Below, in pieces: positions 6,586 through 15,499 of a stretch of DNA of 64,000 nt (positions within the stretch are counted from its first letter, which is position 1; each line of letters opens with the position of its first letter). The notes beneath the pieces are model-generated. The model did not search any database and was not told where the DNA came from. It worked only from the letters and a program-made list of their open reading frames with translations. The stretch lies in the NCBI RefSeq assembly GCF_003610915.1, contig NZ_NSDJ01000002.1, positions 62,001-126,000 of the forward strand. The letters run 5' to 3'. The stretch comes from Rahnella variigena (lineage in GTDB: Bacteria > Pseudomonadota > Gammaproteobacteria > Enterobacterales > Enterobacteriaceae). Both the position numbers and the translations under genes were made by a program.

Positions 6586-9132
6586 ATGTTAGAGAAAGGT
6601 TTTTCTAATCCGACCGAACGTGTTGTCAGACTCAAAAATATGATCCTGCATGCGAAACCTTATGTTGAATCGGAACGTGCAGTATTAGCGACGCAGGCGT
6701 ATAAAGAAAATGAACAACTGCCCGCTATTATGCGCCGGGCACGCGTAGTCGAAAAAATATTTAATGAGCTGCCGGTAACTATTCGTCCTGACGAACTGAT
6801 TGTTGGCGCGGTGACGATTAATCCTCGCTCCACTGAAATCTGTCCTGAATTCTCTTACGACTGGGTAGAAAAAGAGTTTAATACCATGGAACACCGGGTC
6901 GCCGACCCGTTTATTATCCCGAAAAAAACGGCTGATGATTTGCATGAGGCATTTAAATACTGGCCGGGAAAAACCACCAGTTCACTGGCGGCATCTTATA
7001 TGTCAGAAGGCACCAAAGAAAGTATGGCCAGCGGCGTATTTACCGTCGGCAACTATTTCTATGGTGGTGTCGGCCATGTCAGTGTGGATTACGGCAAAAT
7101 ACTGAAAATCGGCTTCCGAGGTATTATTAACCTCGTGACCCGTCAGCTGGAAGCTCTGGACCGTTCGGAACCGGGATATATTAAAAAAGAACAATTCTAC
7201 AATGCCGTGATTATCAGCTATCAGGCGGCAATCAATTTTGCGCATCGCTATGCGCTGGAAGCGACACGTCTTGCGCAGCTGGAAAGTAATCCAACGCGTA
7301 AGCGCGAACTGGAACAAATTGCCCAAAACTGTAAGCGGGTGCCGGAAAACGGTGCCAGCAATTTCTGGGAAGCCTGTCAGACCTTCTGGTTCCTGCAAAG
7401 CATGTTGCAGATAGAATCCAGCGGTCACTCCATTTCCCCGGGGCGTTTCGATCAGTACATGTACCCGTATCTCGCCGCTGATACTTCCATCTCGAAAGAA
7501 TTCGCGCAGGAGTTAGTGGATTGCTGCTGGATAAAGCTTAACGACATCAACAAAACCCGCGATGAAATTTCCGCACAGGCATTTGCCGGTTACGCCGTGT
7601 TCCAGAACTTGTGCGTCGGTGGTCAGACTGAAGATGGCCGCGATGCCACAAACCCCCTGACTTACATGTGCATGGAAGCCACTGCGCATGTGCGCCTGCC
7701 CCAGCCGTCTTTCTCCATTCGCGTCTGGCAGGGTACGCCGGACGAATTCCTCTACCGTGCATGTGAACTGGTGCGCATGGGGTTGGGCGTTCCGGCAATG
7801 TATAACGATGAAGTGATCATTCCGGCGCTGCAAAACCGTGGCGTTTCTCTGCACGATGCCCGTGACTATTGCATTATCGGTTGCGTCGAACCGCAGGCAC
7901 CTCACCGTACCGAAGGCTGGCATGATGCGGCATTCTTCAACGTGGCGAAGGTGCTGGAAATCACACTGAACAATGGCCGTGTGGGCAGTAAACAATTAGG
8001 ACCAGTGACCGGCGAAATGACCGGATATGCCAGCATTGATGACTTCTTCACTGCCTTCAAAAAACAGATGGCACACTTCGTTCATCAGCTGGTCGAGGCC
8101 TGTAACAGTGTCGATATCGCTCACGGCGAGCGCTGCCCGTTACCGTTCCTTTCCGCGCTGGTGGATGATTGCATAGGTCGTGGTAAATCATTACAGGATG
8201 GCGGAGCAATCTACAACTTTACCGGCCCGCAGGCCTTTGGTATCGCTGACACCGGGGATTCTGTTTACGCCATCCAGAAGCAAGTTTTTGAAGACCGCAA
8301 ACTGTCAATGACTGAGCTGAAAAGCGCGCTGGACGCTAATTTCGGTCATGCCATCGGCAGCGCTCCTCATGAAGCAGGCGGTAAGTCATCCCTCGGCGAG
8401 CAGGAAATTCATGAGATGGTGAAACGTATCATCAATCAGCATGGTTCTCTCGATCCGGCGGCGATTAAAAATGAAGTTTACCGTCAGCTTGCCAGCACTA
8501 CTTCTGCGGCTCCGGCTGGCAATAACCCGCGCTTTGAAGAGATTCGCCACATTCTGGAAAACTCACCGTGCTTTGGTAACGACATCGACGAAGTGGATTT
8601 GGTGGCGCGCAACTGTGCGCTGATTTACTGCCAGGAAGTCGAAAAATACACCAACCCGCGTGGTGGCCAGTTCCAGGCTGGGATCTATCCGGTTTCCGCT
8701 AACGTTTTGTTCGGCAAAGATGTGGCTGCACTGCCTGACGGACGCATGGCGAAAGAACCTTTGGCCGACGGCGTATCACCGCGTCAGGGCAAGGATACAC
8801 AGGGGCCAACGGCAGCGGCTAACTCAGTGGCTAAACTCGATCATTTCATTGCCTCCAATGGCACGTTGTACAACCAGAAATTCCTGCCGTCTGCTCTGGC
8901 CGGTGAACAGGGGCTACGTCATTTCAGCGGACTGGTGCGTAACTACTTTGATAAGAAAGGTATGCATGTCCAGTTCAACGTCATTGACCGTAACACTCTG
9001 ATAGAAGCGCAGAACAATCCACAACAACATCAGGATCTTGTTGTGCGGGTCGCCGGATACAGTGCGCAGTTTGTGGTGCTGGCGAAAGAGGTGCAGGACG
9101 ACATTATCAGCCGTACAGAACAGCAATTCTGA
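6586..9132 (+). CDS. dhaB1: B12-independent glycerol/1,2-propanediol dehydratase (glycyl radical enzyme) with internal insertion
   Basis: This 848-residue glycyl radical enzyme is the signature enzyme of the compartment. His164 (GGVGHVSVDY), Cys433 and Glu435 (GCVEP) and Asp447 (TEGWHDAAFF) are at the same positions I recall for the Clostridium butyricum glycerol dehydratase. The glycyl-radical site is Gly824 in RVAGYSAQ, 61 residues later than in that enzyme (Gly763, 787 residues in total). The extra length lies at about residues 587-647, just after ELKSALDANF: a Gly/Ala/Pro linker, helix EQEIHEMVKRIINQH, helix DPAAIKNEVYRQLAS, and a second linker. Those helices resemble encapsulation peptides. 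Glycerol versus propanediol cannot be decided from sequence. A GGGAG ribosome site precedes the ATG. Confidence 0.93.
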   Translation: MLEKGFSNPTERVVRLKNMILHAKPYVESERAVLATQAYKENEQLPAIMRRARVVEKIFNELPVTIRPDELIVGAVTINPRSTEICPEFSYDWVEKEFNTMEHRVADPFIIPKKTADDLHEAFKYWPGKTTSSLAASYMSEGTKESMASGVFTVGNYFYGGVGHVSVDYGKILKIGFRGIINLVTRQLEALDRSEPGYIKKEQFYNAVIISYQAAINFAHRYALEATRLAQLESNPTRKRELEQIAQNCKRVPENGASNFWEACQTFWFLQSMLQIESSGHSISPGRFDQYMYPYLAADTSISKEFAQELVDCCWIKLNDINKTRDEISAQAFAGYAVFQNLCVGGQTEDGRDATNPLTYMCMEATAHVRLPQPSFSIRVWQGTPDEFLYRACELVRMGLGVPAMYNDEVIIPALQNRGVSLHDARDYCIIGCVEPQAPHRTEGWHDAAFFNVAKVLEITLNNGRVGSKQLGPVTGEMTGYASIDDFFTAFKKQMAHFVHQLVEACNSVDIAHGERCPLPFLSALVDDCIGRGKSLQDGGAIYNFTGPQAFGIADTGDSVYAIQKQVFEDRKLSMTELKSALDANFGHAIGSAPHEAGGKSSLGEQEIHEMVKRIINQHGSLDPAAIKNEVYRQLASTTSAAPAGNNPRFEEIRHILENSPCFGNDIDEVDLVARNCALIYCQEVEKYTNPRGGQFQAGIYPVSANVLFGKDVAALPDGRMAKEPLADGVSPRQGKDTQGPTAAANSVAKLDHFIASNGTLYNQKFLPSALAGEQGLRHFSGLVRNYFDKKGMHVQFNVIDRNTLIEAQNNPQQHQDLVVRVAGYSAQFVVLAKEVQDDIISRTEQQF

Positions 9133-9144
9133 TCAGCTACCTTC

Positions 9145-9177
9145 ACGGGCTATGTAGCAATACATAGCCCGTTTTTT
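9145..9177 (+). terminator. Perfect hairpin terminator between dehydratase and activase
   Basis: A 12-bp perfect stem (ACGGGCTATGTA, loop GCAA, TACATAGCCCGT) is followed by a run of T. It begins 13 bases after the dehydratase stop, and the activase frame opens about 10 bases after the T run. It probably ends most transcripts after the abundant radical enzyme, leaving a small read-through fraction for the catalytic activase and facilitator (inference). GCAA is a stable GNRA tetraloop. Confidence 0.9.
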
Positions 9178-9210
9178 AAATAACCTGTGGCGCTGATGGC
9201 GGGTCAAGTT

Positions 9211-10128
9211 ATGAATAAAGTCGATTATGAGATGGAAGGGGTGCTGTTTAATATTCAGCGCTATTCTTTGCATGACGGGCCGGGGATCCGCACTATTCCT
9301 TTTTTTAAAGGTTGTCCGCTGTCATGCAAATGGTGCAGTAATCCGGAATCACAACGTCCTCAGCCGGAATTAATTTTTAAGAAGAGCGATTGTATTCGCT
9401 GTGGTAAATGCATTGAGGCATGCAAGCAGCAGGCATTATCGGTCAGTAATGCTTTCTTTATTGATCGCGAACGTTGTATTCAGTGCGGCAAATGTACGCA
9501 GGTTTGTCCGACACAGGCTCTGGAAATGAAAGGTAAACGCATGACGGTCGCTGACGTTATGCGGGAACTACAAAAGGAAGAAAATCTCTACCGTCGTTCT
9601 GGCGGCGGCATCACGCTTTCCGGCGGTGAACCGCTGGCGCAGCCTGATTTTGCCCGGGAACTGCTGAAAGCCTGTAAGGAAAAGGGCTGGCACACGGCCA
9701 TCGAAACGACCGGTTTTACCACGCCGGAGGTGATTGCCGATGTATTCCCTTACGTTGATCTGGCACTTACCGACATTAAAGCGATCAATCCGGCCGTTCA
9801 TCTGGCGAATACCGGGATTGAAAATAGTCAGATCCTGGAGAATTTACTGCGTATTTCATTCCTGACCAAAACCATTGTGCGTATTCCGGTGATCCCTGGC
9901 GTGAATGATAATTCCGAAGAAATACATAATATTGCGGAATTTGCGCGGCTGATGTCTAACGTCGATACCTTGCATTTATTGCCTTATCACTCTTTTGGTG
10001 AAAATAAGTATGGCCTGCTGGGGCGTATTTATCCGATGGGCGAAGCAGACAGTATTGCCGAATCAAAAATGGAATTATTAAAAAGAGAAGTTGAGTCGTC
10101 TGGTTTTCATTGCCATATCGGCGGCTGA
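9211..10128 (+). CDS. dhaB2: Glycyl-radical-enzyme activating enzyme (radical SAM)
   Basis: This activase abstracts hydrogen from the dehydratase glycine using SAM and a [4Fe-4S] cluster. The radical-SAM motif CPLSCKWC (CX3CX2C) follows the family signature QRYSLHDGPGIRT. Two ferredoxin-type clusters follow (CIRCGKCIEAC and CIQCGKCTQVC), as usual for activases of this subclass. GGGITLSGGEPL contains the SAM-binding GGE motif. The start is unsure: GTG 9187, ATG 9196 and ATG 9211 are in frame and none has a strong ribosome site; 9211 puts MEGVLFNIQRYS nearest the N-terminus as in relatives. It lies just after the dehydratase terminator, so expression is expected to be much lower than the dehydratase. 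Confidence 0.93.
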   Translation: MNKVDYEMEGVLFNIQRYSLHDGPGIRTIPFFKGCPLSCKWCSNPESQRPQPELIFKKSDCIRCGKCIEACKQQALSVSNAFFIDRERCIQCGKCTQVCPTQALEMKGKRMTVADVMRELQKEENLYRRSGGGITLSGGEPLAQPDFARELLKACKEKGWHTAIETTGFTTPEVIADVFPYVDLALTDIKAINPAVHLANTGIENSQILENLLRISFLTKTIVRIPVIPGVNDNSEEIHNIAEFARLMSNVDTLHLLPYHSFGENKYGLLGRIYPMGEADSIAESKMELLKREVESSGFHCHIGG

Positions 10129-10182
10129 GTTTCTGTTAAGGAAATCCAGCCTTATAAAACAATTATCGGGAAGGGTCGTTGT

Positions 10183-10992
10183 ATGAATGATTCAGTGAAG
10201 ACGCAATGTATTGCGGAATTTCTTGGTACCGGCTTATTTTTGTTTTTTGGCATCAGCTGTCTTGCGGCAGTAAAAGTTGCAGGAGCCAGTTTTGGTTTGT
10301 GGGAAATCTGCATTGTGTGGGGGCTGGGGATTTCGCTGGCTGTCTATCTCACCGCAGGCATTTCCGGCGCACACCTGAATCCCGCGATCACCATCGCTCT
10401 GTGGCTGTTTGCGTGTTTTCCCGCCCGTAAAGTGGTGCCATATATTATCGCCCAGGTAGCCGGGGCTTTCGGTGGCGCGCTGCTGGCATACATGTTCTAC
10501 CATAATCTGTTTATCAATTTTGAAACCGCCAGCCATATGGTACGCGGCAGTGTGGAAAGCCTTCAACTGGCCAGCATTTTCAGTACTTATCCTTCGGCGG
10601 CCATCAGCGTGTGGCAGGCCGCGTTTATCGAAATAGTCATAACCTCGATTCTGATGGGACTGATCATGGCGCTGACCGACGACGGCAACGGCGTGCCGCG
10701 TGGCCCGCTAGGTCCGTTGCTGATTGGCATTCTTGTCGCAGTTCTCGGCGCTTCCACCGGTCCGCTGACTGGTTTTGCCATGAATCCGGCGCGTGATTTT
10801 GGCCCGAAATTATTCACTTTCTTTGCCGGCTGGGGTGACATCGCCATGACCGGAGGTCGTGACATTCCTTATTTCCTGATCCCGATTATTGCGCCTGTTA
10901 TCGGTGCTTGCCTGGGTGCTGCGGTGTATCGCCTGTGTATAGGTAAAAACCTGCCGGGTAATGTGCCGGTGGCGGAAGTTGCAAAACCTTAG
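10183..10992 (+). CDS. pduF: Glycerol/propanediol diffusion facilitator (aquaglyceroporin)
   Basis: A 269-residue MIP-family channel of the GlpF/PduF type, located in the inner membrane. Both NPA half-helices are intact: GAHLNPAITIALW (first) and FAMNPARDFGPKLF (second), with Asp after the second as in glycerol channels. About six membrane segments are apparent. A GGAAGGG ribosome site precedes the ATG. It is the last plus-strand gene of the microcompartment operon and would let the diol substrate enter the cell. It ends just before a terminator and converges on the minus-strand shell gene. Confidence 0.92.
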   Translation: MNDSVKTQCIAEFLGTGLFLFFGISCLAAVKVAGASFGLWEICIVWGLGISLAVYLTAGISGAHLNPAITIALWLFACFPARKVVPYIIAQVAGAFGGALLAYMFYHNLFINFETASHMVRGSVESLQLASIFSTYPSAAISVWQAAFIEIVITSILMGLIMALTDDGNGVPRGPLGPLLIGILVAVLGASTGPLTGFAMNPARDFGPKLFTFFAGWGDIAMTGGRDIPYFLIPIIAPVIGACLGAAVYRLCIGKNLPGNVPVAEVAKP

Positions 10993-11027
10993 ATTTCATT
11001 TAGCCCATAAAAACATCCCATAAAAAA

Positions 11028-11055
11028 GGCGGTGCTGATGCATCGCCGTTTTTTT
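11028..11055 (+). terminator. Intrinsic terminator after pduF
   Basis: The hairpin GGCGGTG, loop ctgatg, CATCGCC (one G-T pair) is followed by TTTTTTT, placed 36 bases after the pduF stop. The A-run on its other side (AAAAAA before the stem) means it could also serve the converging minus-strand operon. Confidence 0.8.
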
Positions 11056-11084
11056 ATCTGCAAATTACGTTTATTTTTTTACGT

Positions 11085-11579
11085 TTATTTTCTACGGCCA
11101 GCGCCACGAGGCTTTTGGCTGTTGTTTACAGTGACCGTTGATTGTTCCTTCTTCGGTGCCTCTTCTGAAAAATCCATACAAGTGGATTGATCCGGCGTTT
11201 CTTCCACATTCAGTTCTTCCACATTACGCACCGGAATAGTGAGTGGGTTTTCAAACGGCACGGGTTCAGCTTCAGGCTCGGCAGCGGTTATGCCGAGGGT
11301 ATCTGCAGAATAAATCATGCATTCAATGTGTTGCGCTGTGCGGGCAATTACTTTGTGCGCATAAACGGTGCCAACTTTGCTGGCCGCCATCACACCCGCT
11401 GCGACCCCCGCGTTAATCGCGCCGATTTCGCCTTCGAGTTTGACGGTGACCATACCGCCACCTTGGGTCAGTTCATAGCCGATAAGCGTGACGTGCGCGG
11501 ATTTTATCGCGGCATCCGCGGCTTCTATTGCCGCGGCCAGACCGACGGTTTCAATTAATCCCAAACTTTGTCCGGGCAT
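11085..11579 (-). CDS. BMC-H shell protein with acidic C-terminal extension
   Basis: A 164-residue protein. Residues ~1-95 are a standard PduA/CcmK-type BMC domain (SLGLIETVGLAAAIEAADAAIKSAHVTLIGYE...). The remaining ~70 residues are a Pro/Glu-rich, probably disordered tail with one Cys (STCMDF) and a basic end (RGAGRRK). Shell proteins with tails include PduK, but no Fe-S Cys cluster is seen here. It is the last gene of the minus-strand operon after the SAM synthetase, opposite in direction to the main BMC operon. The tail may project to the inside or outside of the shell (inference). Confidence 0.88.
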   Translation of the reverse strand: MPGQSLGLIETVGLAAAIEAADAAIKSAHVTLIGYELTQGGGMVTVKLEGEIGAINAGVAAGVMAASKVGTVYAHKVIARTAQHIECMIYSADTLGITAAEPEAEPVPFENPLTIPVRNVEELNVEETPDQSTCMDFSEEAPKKEQSTVTVNNSQKPRGAGRRK

Positions 11580-11628
11580 AAGTCGCTCCTGTTAACAGAT
11601 TCAAGGTGAAGTGCGTCGCGCACTATAT

Positions 11629-12831
11629 TCAGGCGTTATCGCGCAGTCCCTGTGCTTTATCGGTTTTTTCCCAGGGGAAAATGTCGCGACCAAAATGGCC
11701 GTAGCAGGCGGTCTGACGGTAACGCGGGACAAGCAAATCCAGTGTCGCGATGATGCCGCTGACGCTGAGGTCAAAATGTCGGTTCACCCGCTGAACCAGC
11801 TGTTGCTCCGTCAGCGGGCTGCTGCCAAAAGTGTCGATGCGGATGGCGACCGGGCGGGGCAGGCCGATGGCCCAGGCGAACTGGACTTCGCAGCGTTCTG
11901 CCAGCCCCGCCGCGACAATATTTTTTGCCACATAGCGTGCAGCATAAGCGGCCGAGCGATCGACTTTCGACGGATCTTTACCCGAAAACGCACCGCCGCC
12001 ATGACGTGCTACGCCGCCGTAGGTATCTACGATGATTTTCCTGCCAGTCAGACCACAATCGGCTGCCGGACCGCCGGTGACAAATTGTCCGGCGGGGTTG
12101 ATCAAAATACGGGTTTGCGGCGTTAGCCAGCGGGCAGGTATAACCGGTTTGATGATCTCTTCCAGCACCGCTTCGCGAAGTTGTGTAAGAGAAATCTCCG
12201 GGCAATGCTGCGTTGAAATCACCAGCGTATCGGCGGATACCACCTGATGCTGGCGATAGCGCAACGTCACCTGACTTTTAGCGTCTGGGTGCAGAAAGGG
12301 CAGCCGCCCAGACTGGCGTGACGCCGCATGACGCGCCATCAGCCGGTGCGCATACACCAGCGTCGCCGGCATATATTCCGGCGTTTCATTGCAGGCATAT
12401 CCGAAAGTGATGCCCTGATCGCCCGCGCCCAGTGAGTCAGGGGTTGTGCCGCCGATGCCTTGTGCGATATCGGCAGACTGCTTACCCAGCATATTCAGTA
12501 CGGCGCAGGTTGCGCCATCGAAACCCAGGCTGGAATGGTTGTAGCCAATTTCTTTAATGGTGTGACGGATAACCGATTCGATATCAACATGGGCGGTTGA
12601 GCTGATTTCCCCGGCCACAATGGCTACGCCGGTTTTGACCAGGCATTCACATGCCACTCTGGCCTGTGGATCCTGTAAAAGAAAGGCGTCCAGAATGGCA
12701 TCAGCTATCTGGTCGGCCATTTTATCAGGGTGCCCGGCGGCAACCGATTCAGAGGTAAAAAGAGAGTCTTCCAAAGTCGCGCCACGTTGTTCAAAGGTTC
12801 CCCCATGGTAGGGGGCGGCGGCTGAAAGCAA
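11629..12831 (-). CDS. metK: S-adenosylmethionine synthetase (accessory copy in BMC locus)
   Basis: This 400-residue methionine adenosyltransferase makes SAM from Met and ATP. Catalytic motifs are intact: [21 protein letters not shown] and [16 protein letters not shown]. It differs clearly from the housekeeping enterobacterial MetK expected elsewhere. It is 49 bases before the tailed shell gene and 61 bases after the response regulator, so it is probably co-transcribed with the sensor system. SAM feeds the radical-SAM activase at 9211-10128. The start is odd: no in-frame ATG exists near the conserved N-terminus; candidates are TTG 12831 or TTG 12774 (which gives [10 protein letters not shown]). 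The only nearby ATG (12806) is out of frame. Confidence 0.92.
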   Translation of the reverse strand: MLSAAAPYHGGTFEQRGATLEDSLFTSESVAAGHPDKMADQIADAILDAFLLQDPQARVACECLVKTGVAIVAGEISSTAHVDIESVIRHTIKEIGYNHSSLGFDGATCAVLNMLGKQSADIAQGIGGTTPDSLGAGDQGITFGYACNETPEYMPATLVYAHRLMARHAASRQSGRLPFLHPDAKSQVTLRYRQHQVVSADTLVISTQHCPEISLTQLREAVLEEIIKPVIPARWLTPQTRILINPAGQFVTGGPAADCGLTGRKIIVDTYGGVARHGGGAFSGKDPSKVDRSAAYAARYVAKNIVAAGLAERCEVQFAWAIGLPRPVAIRIDTFGSSPLTEQQLVQRVNRHFDLSVSGIIATLDLLVPRYRQTACYGHFGRDIFPWEKTDKAQGLRDNA

Positions 12832-12892
12832 CGTGAATTATCTTGCGGGCAGGGTGGACTTTTTTGCCCTTACGGCGAGCCCGCCCACAAAA

Positions 12893-13960
12893 TTAGCCCG
12901 CTTGTGAATTGACGGGTTCTGGTGCGACGATTTTACGGAAATCTGACGGTGACATGCCGGTTTCTTTTTTAAATATCCGGCAGAAGTAATTGGCGTCCTG
13001 ATATGACAGTTCCAGCGCGATGGTGTTGATTCTGAGATCGCTGAACTGCAAAAGTGATTTGGCTACGCTTAACTTGCGGGCAGCGATGTAATTTGAAAAA
13101 CCGTAGCCTGTCATTTTCTTGAAGGCCCGGCTCAGATAGCAGGAACTGACGAAGGAGCGTGCGGCAATATCGTCGAGCGTCAGATTATTAAGAATGTTTT
13201 TCTCAATGTGGAATCTGGCGCGATCGATAAAACTCATGGTGCCTGAAAAGTGCTTTAGTGCATGATCGAAAACGTCTTCACCAATGCTTAGCAGGCCGGT
13301 CATGATGCGGAAATAGGCTCCCGGCGTAATGCCTGACTGGCTGATTTCCTGGATCATTGCCGTCACTTTCTTCCCAGCGGGCAGTCCTTTATCTCCCAGT
13401 GAAGAAAGATGCTGATGCAGTAATTCGAGTATATCCGTTAGTAATTTGCGTTGACTGATGCCGGAAGGCGTACCCGCGCAGGCGTCATCGAGCGCATTCA
13501 ACAGAAACTGATGCCACCGATGATAATCGCATTGTTCGATCATCTCGCCGACAGATTGTTTGAGTGCCCGTGACGCCGCAATGTCCACGTCACTGACTTC
13601 GAGGGTTTTGCTGATGGCGTCAGTCAGTGTGCTTTTCTTCACCGGTTTCAGCAGATAATCATCCACTTTCAGGTTCAGCATGCTGCGTACAATATCAAAG
13701 TCGTCATTAGCGGTAGTGACAATGACTTTGGTGCTGGCACTTTTGGTGCGCAGATATTCAATCACCTGATTGCCGTTAGGCAGCGGAATATTGATATCGA
13801 CCAACATCATATCGATTTGATCGAGCTGGTCGATCAGCTGGATGGCTTTTTTGCCGGTATTGGCTTCATGCACCACGGAATTATCGACGTACTGAGACAC
13901 AATGCGTCGCAAAGATTCAGATTCAATCAGTTCATCTTCTACAATCACAATATTGTACAT
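12893..13960 (-). CDS. AraC-type response regulator (YesN family)
   Basis: A 355-residue DNA-binding response regulator. Residues 1-120 are a receiver domain with acidic pocket VEDE and phospho-acceptor Asp55 (MMLVDINIP) plus Lys in LLKPVKK. The C-terminal ~100 residues are an AraC/XylS double helix-turn-helix (LTLDDIAARSFVSSCYLSRAFKKMTGYGFSNYIAARK, then YFCRIFKKETGMSPSDFRK). The middle is an undefined helical linker. It begins 17 bases after the sensor kinase stop, forming a cognate pair, and most likely activates the microcompartment operon. Confidence 0.93.
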   Translation of the reverse strand: MYNIVIVEDELIESESLRRIVSQYVDNSVVHEANTGKKAIQLIDQLDQIDMMLVDINIPLPNGNQVIEYLRTKSASTKVIVTTANDDFDIVRSMLNLKVDDYLLKPVKKSTLTDAISKTLEVSDVDIAASRALKQSVGEMIEQCDYHRWHQFLLNALDDACAGTPSGISQRKLLTDILELLHQHLSSLGDKGLPAGKKVTAMIQEISQSGITPGAYFRIMTGLLSIGEDVFDHALKHFSGTMSFIDRARFHIEKNILNNLTLDDIAARSFVSSCYLSRAFKKMTGYGFSNYIAARKLSVAKSLLQFSDLRINTIALELSYQDANYFCRIFKKETGMSPSDFRKIVAPEPVNSQAG

Positions 13961-13977
13961 AGTCTTTTCTCCCTGTT

Positions 13978-15207
13978 TCAGGCTTGCAGCATGGGGAATT
14001 TAAGAGTGATGGTGGTTCCCATTCTTGGCTGATGCGCGCTGGAAATCACCAGACCATAGCTTTCGCCAAATAACAGCTGAAGGCGGTTTTTTATATTATT
14101 AATGCCGATACCGCCTTTCTGACGGTTTTCGTCACCGGATAAAATGTTGGCAATATCAGCACGTGACATACCGTCGCCATTGTCGGTTACCTCAAGAATG
14201 ACATCGTGCCCGTCGTCAGTCGCGCTGATGCGCAGCATACTGGGAGTGTCTCTCGGCTCGACAACGTAATTGAAAAAGTTCTCGACCAGGGGTTGCAAAA
14301 TCAGAAACGGGCAGACGACATCAAGATATTTTTCCGGAATATCACACTCATAATCGAAACGGTCATTCATACGGACTTTCTGAATTGACATGTAGCAGGT
14401 GACATAATTAATTTCATGACTTAGCGTAATCAGACCATGATTATTTTTGCGCAGCAAATAGCGCATCATGTCGGAAAAATCATGCACCATGGTTTCTGTG
14501 CGCTGTGCATCTTCCAGATATGCCAGACGGCCAATGGTATTTAATACGTTAAATAGAAAGTGCGGGTTAATCTGATAAGACAGAGCTTTGAATTCCGCTT
14601 CGTGCAATGAACGTTCTATTTCCACTCTTTTACGCAACTCATCGGTGAGTTCGAGATCTTTGCGGTGCAGTTCCCGCTGAATATTGTTGGTATGTGCCTG
14701 TTCTACCAGATATGACGAGACATGTAATAATGTGGAGGCGGTCGATTCGAAACGATCGTAAGGCATGCGTTTAGCATCATGATGTAAGTCGATCAGCCAT
14801 TCATTTTCTTTCCATATTTCGTTGTTATCGAGAATATACGGAATGGTGCGCTCTTTCTCTTCCTCGACTTTTACCTGGCCGGAAATAAACGCGCCAAGAT
14901 AATGATCGTTAATCATGATCGGCACAGCGAACTCAACAAAGCCGCAGTAACAGCGGTACACCACCGGTTTTCCGGACTCCATAGCGGCACGTCCACCGGC
15001 GTTATCACTTTCGTAGCAGTGGTTCGCCAGCGATTCATTAAGGCGTGACCGGGCGCAGAAATCTGAAAACCCGCTGGCCTGTGTCACCGGAACGCCATCC
15101 TGATCGACTACCACTAAGGCAATCATCATCGATTTACTAAAATTATCCTGGAGAGTCTGAAGTCTTTTTACATCAAGAAATTCATGCAATTTATATTTGT
15201 TATTCAT
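13978..15207 (-). CDS. PocR-domain sensor histidine kinase (LytS/YesM type)
   Basis: A 409-residue kinase starting at ATG 15207; the longer GTG start (15222) lacks a better ribosome site. Residues ~8-170 are a PocR ligand-binding domain with its Cys-rich signature ([27 protein letters not shown]), a family associated with 1,2-propanediol/glycerol sensing in pdu regulation. A coiled linker follows, then the His-kinase domain with [21 protein letters not shown] and an HATPase domain ([29 protein letters not shown]). No membrane segment is evident, so sensing is probably cytosolic. The pair with the AraC-type regulator implies diol-induced expression of the locus. Confidence 0.92.
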   Translation of the reverse strand: MNNKYKLHEFLDVKRLQTLQDNFSKSMMIALVVVDQDGVPVTQASGFSDFCARSRLNESLANHCYESDNAGGRAAMESGKPVVYRCYCGFVEFAVPIMINDHYLGAFISGQVKVEEEKERTIPYILDNNEIWKENEWLIDLHHDAKRMPYDRFESTASTLLHVSSYLVEQAHTNNIQRELHRKDLELTDELRKRVEIERSLHEAEFKALSYQINPHFLFNVLNTIGRLAYLEDAQRTETMVHDFSDMMRYLLRKNNHGLITLSHEINYVTCYMSIQKVRMNDRFDYECDIPEKYLDVVCPFLILQPLVENFFNYVVEPRDTPSMLRISATDDGHDVILEVTDNGDGMSRADIANILSGDENRQKGGIGINNIKNRLQLLFGESYGLVISSAHQPRMGTTITLKFPMLQA

Positions 15208-15499
15208 TATGATTACCTGCACTGGTAATTAAATACATTCACCGTATAAATATACAGGAAGGCATCTTTATGTATTTTGAAATCCGTCACAGCGGGGGAA
15301 ATTTAATTAGCCTGGAATATTAATTTATATGCACTAATGTTAATTATAAGTGTGAAAATCAGTCAGGTATTTATCGTTCACACGCAAAATGATCAGGGTG
15401 CTCTCCCGCATGGATGACCACAAAGGACAACGCAGGCGGAATAAATCAGATGATGCGAAATGAATTATCACATCATCTTGTTGCGAGAGTATTTACTAT
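15208..15499. other. AT-rich intergenic region upstream of the sensor kinase
   Basis: This stretch separates the kinase start from the scrR stop and should hold the promoter of the kinase-regulator-metK-shell operon. It is AT-rich near 15290-15350. No gene, convincing terminator or known operator could be named in it. Confidence 0.4.

Noticed and set aside
6586..9132. Choline trimethylamine-lyase (CutC) as identity of the glycyl radical enzyme
   Set aside because: GCVEP is shared by both families, but GCVEPQ...TEGWHDAAFF, His164 (GHVSVDY), Asp447 and the RVAGYSAQF end match diol/glycerol dehydratases, and the neighbours are Pdu-type with a PduF facilitator.
12832..12892. SAM riboswitch upstream of the locus metK
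   Set aside because: GC-rich hairpins are possible but no known SAM riboswitch core could be recognised in 60 bases.
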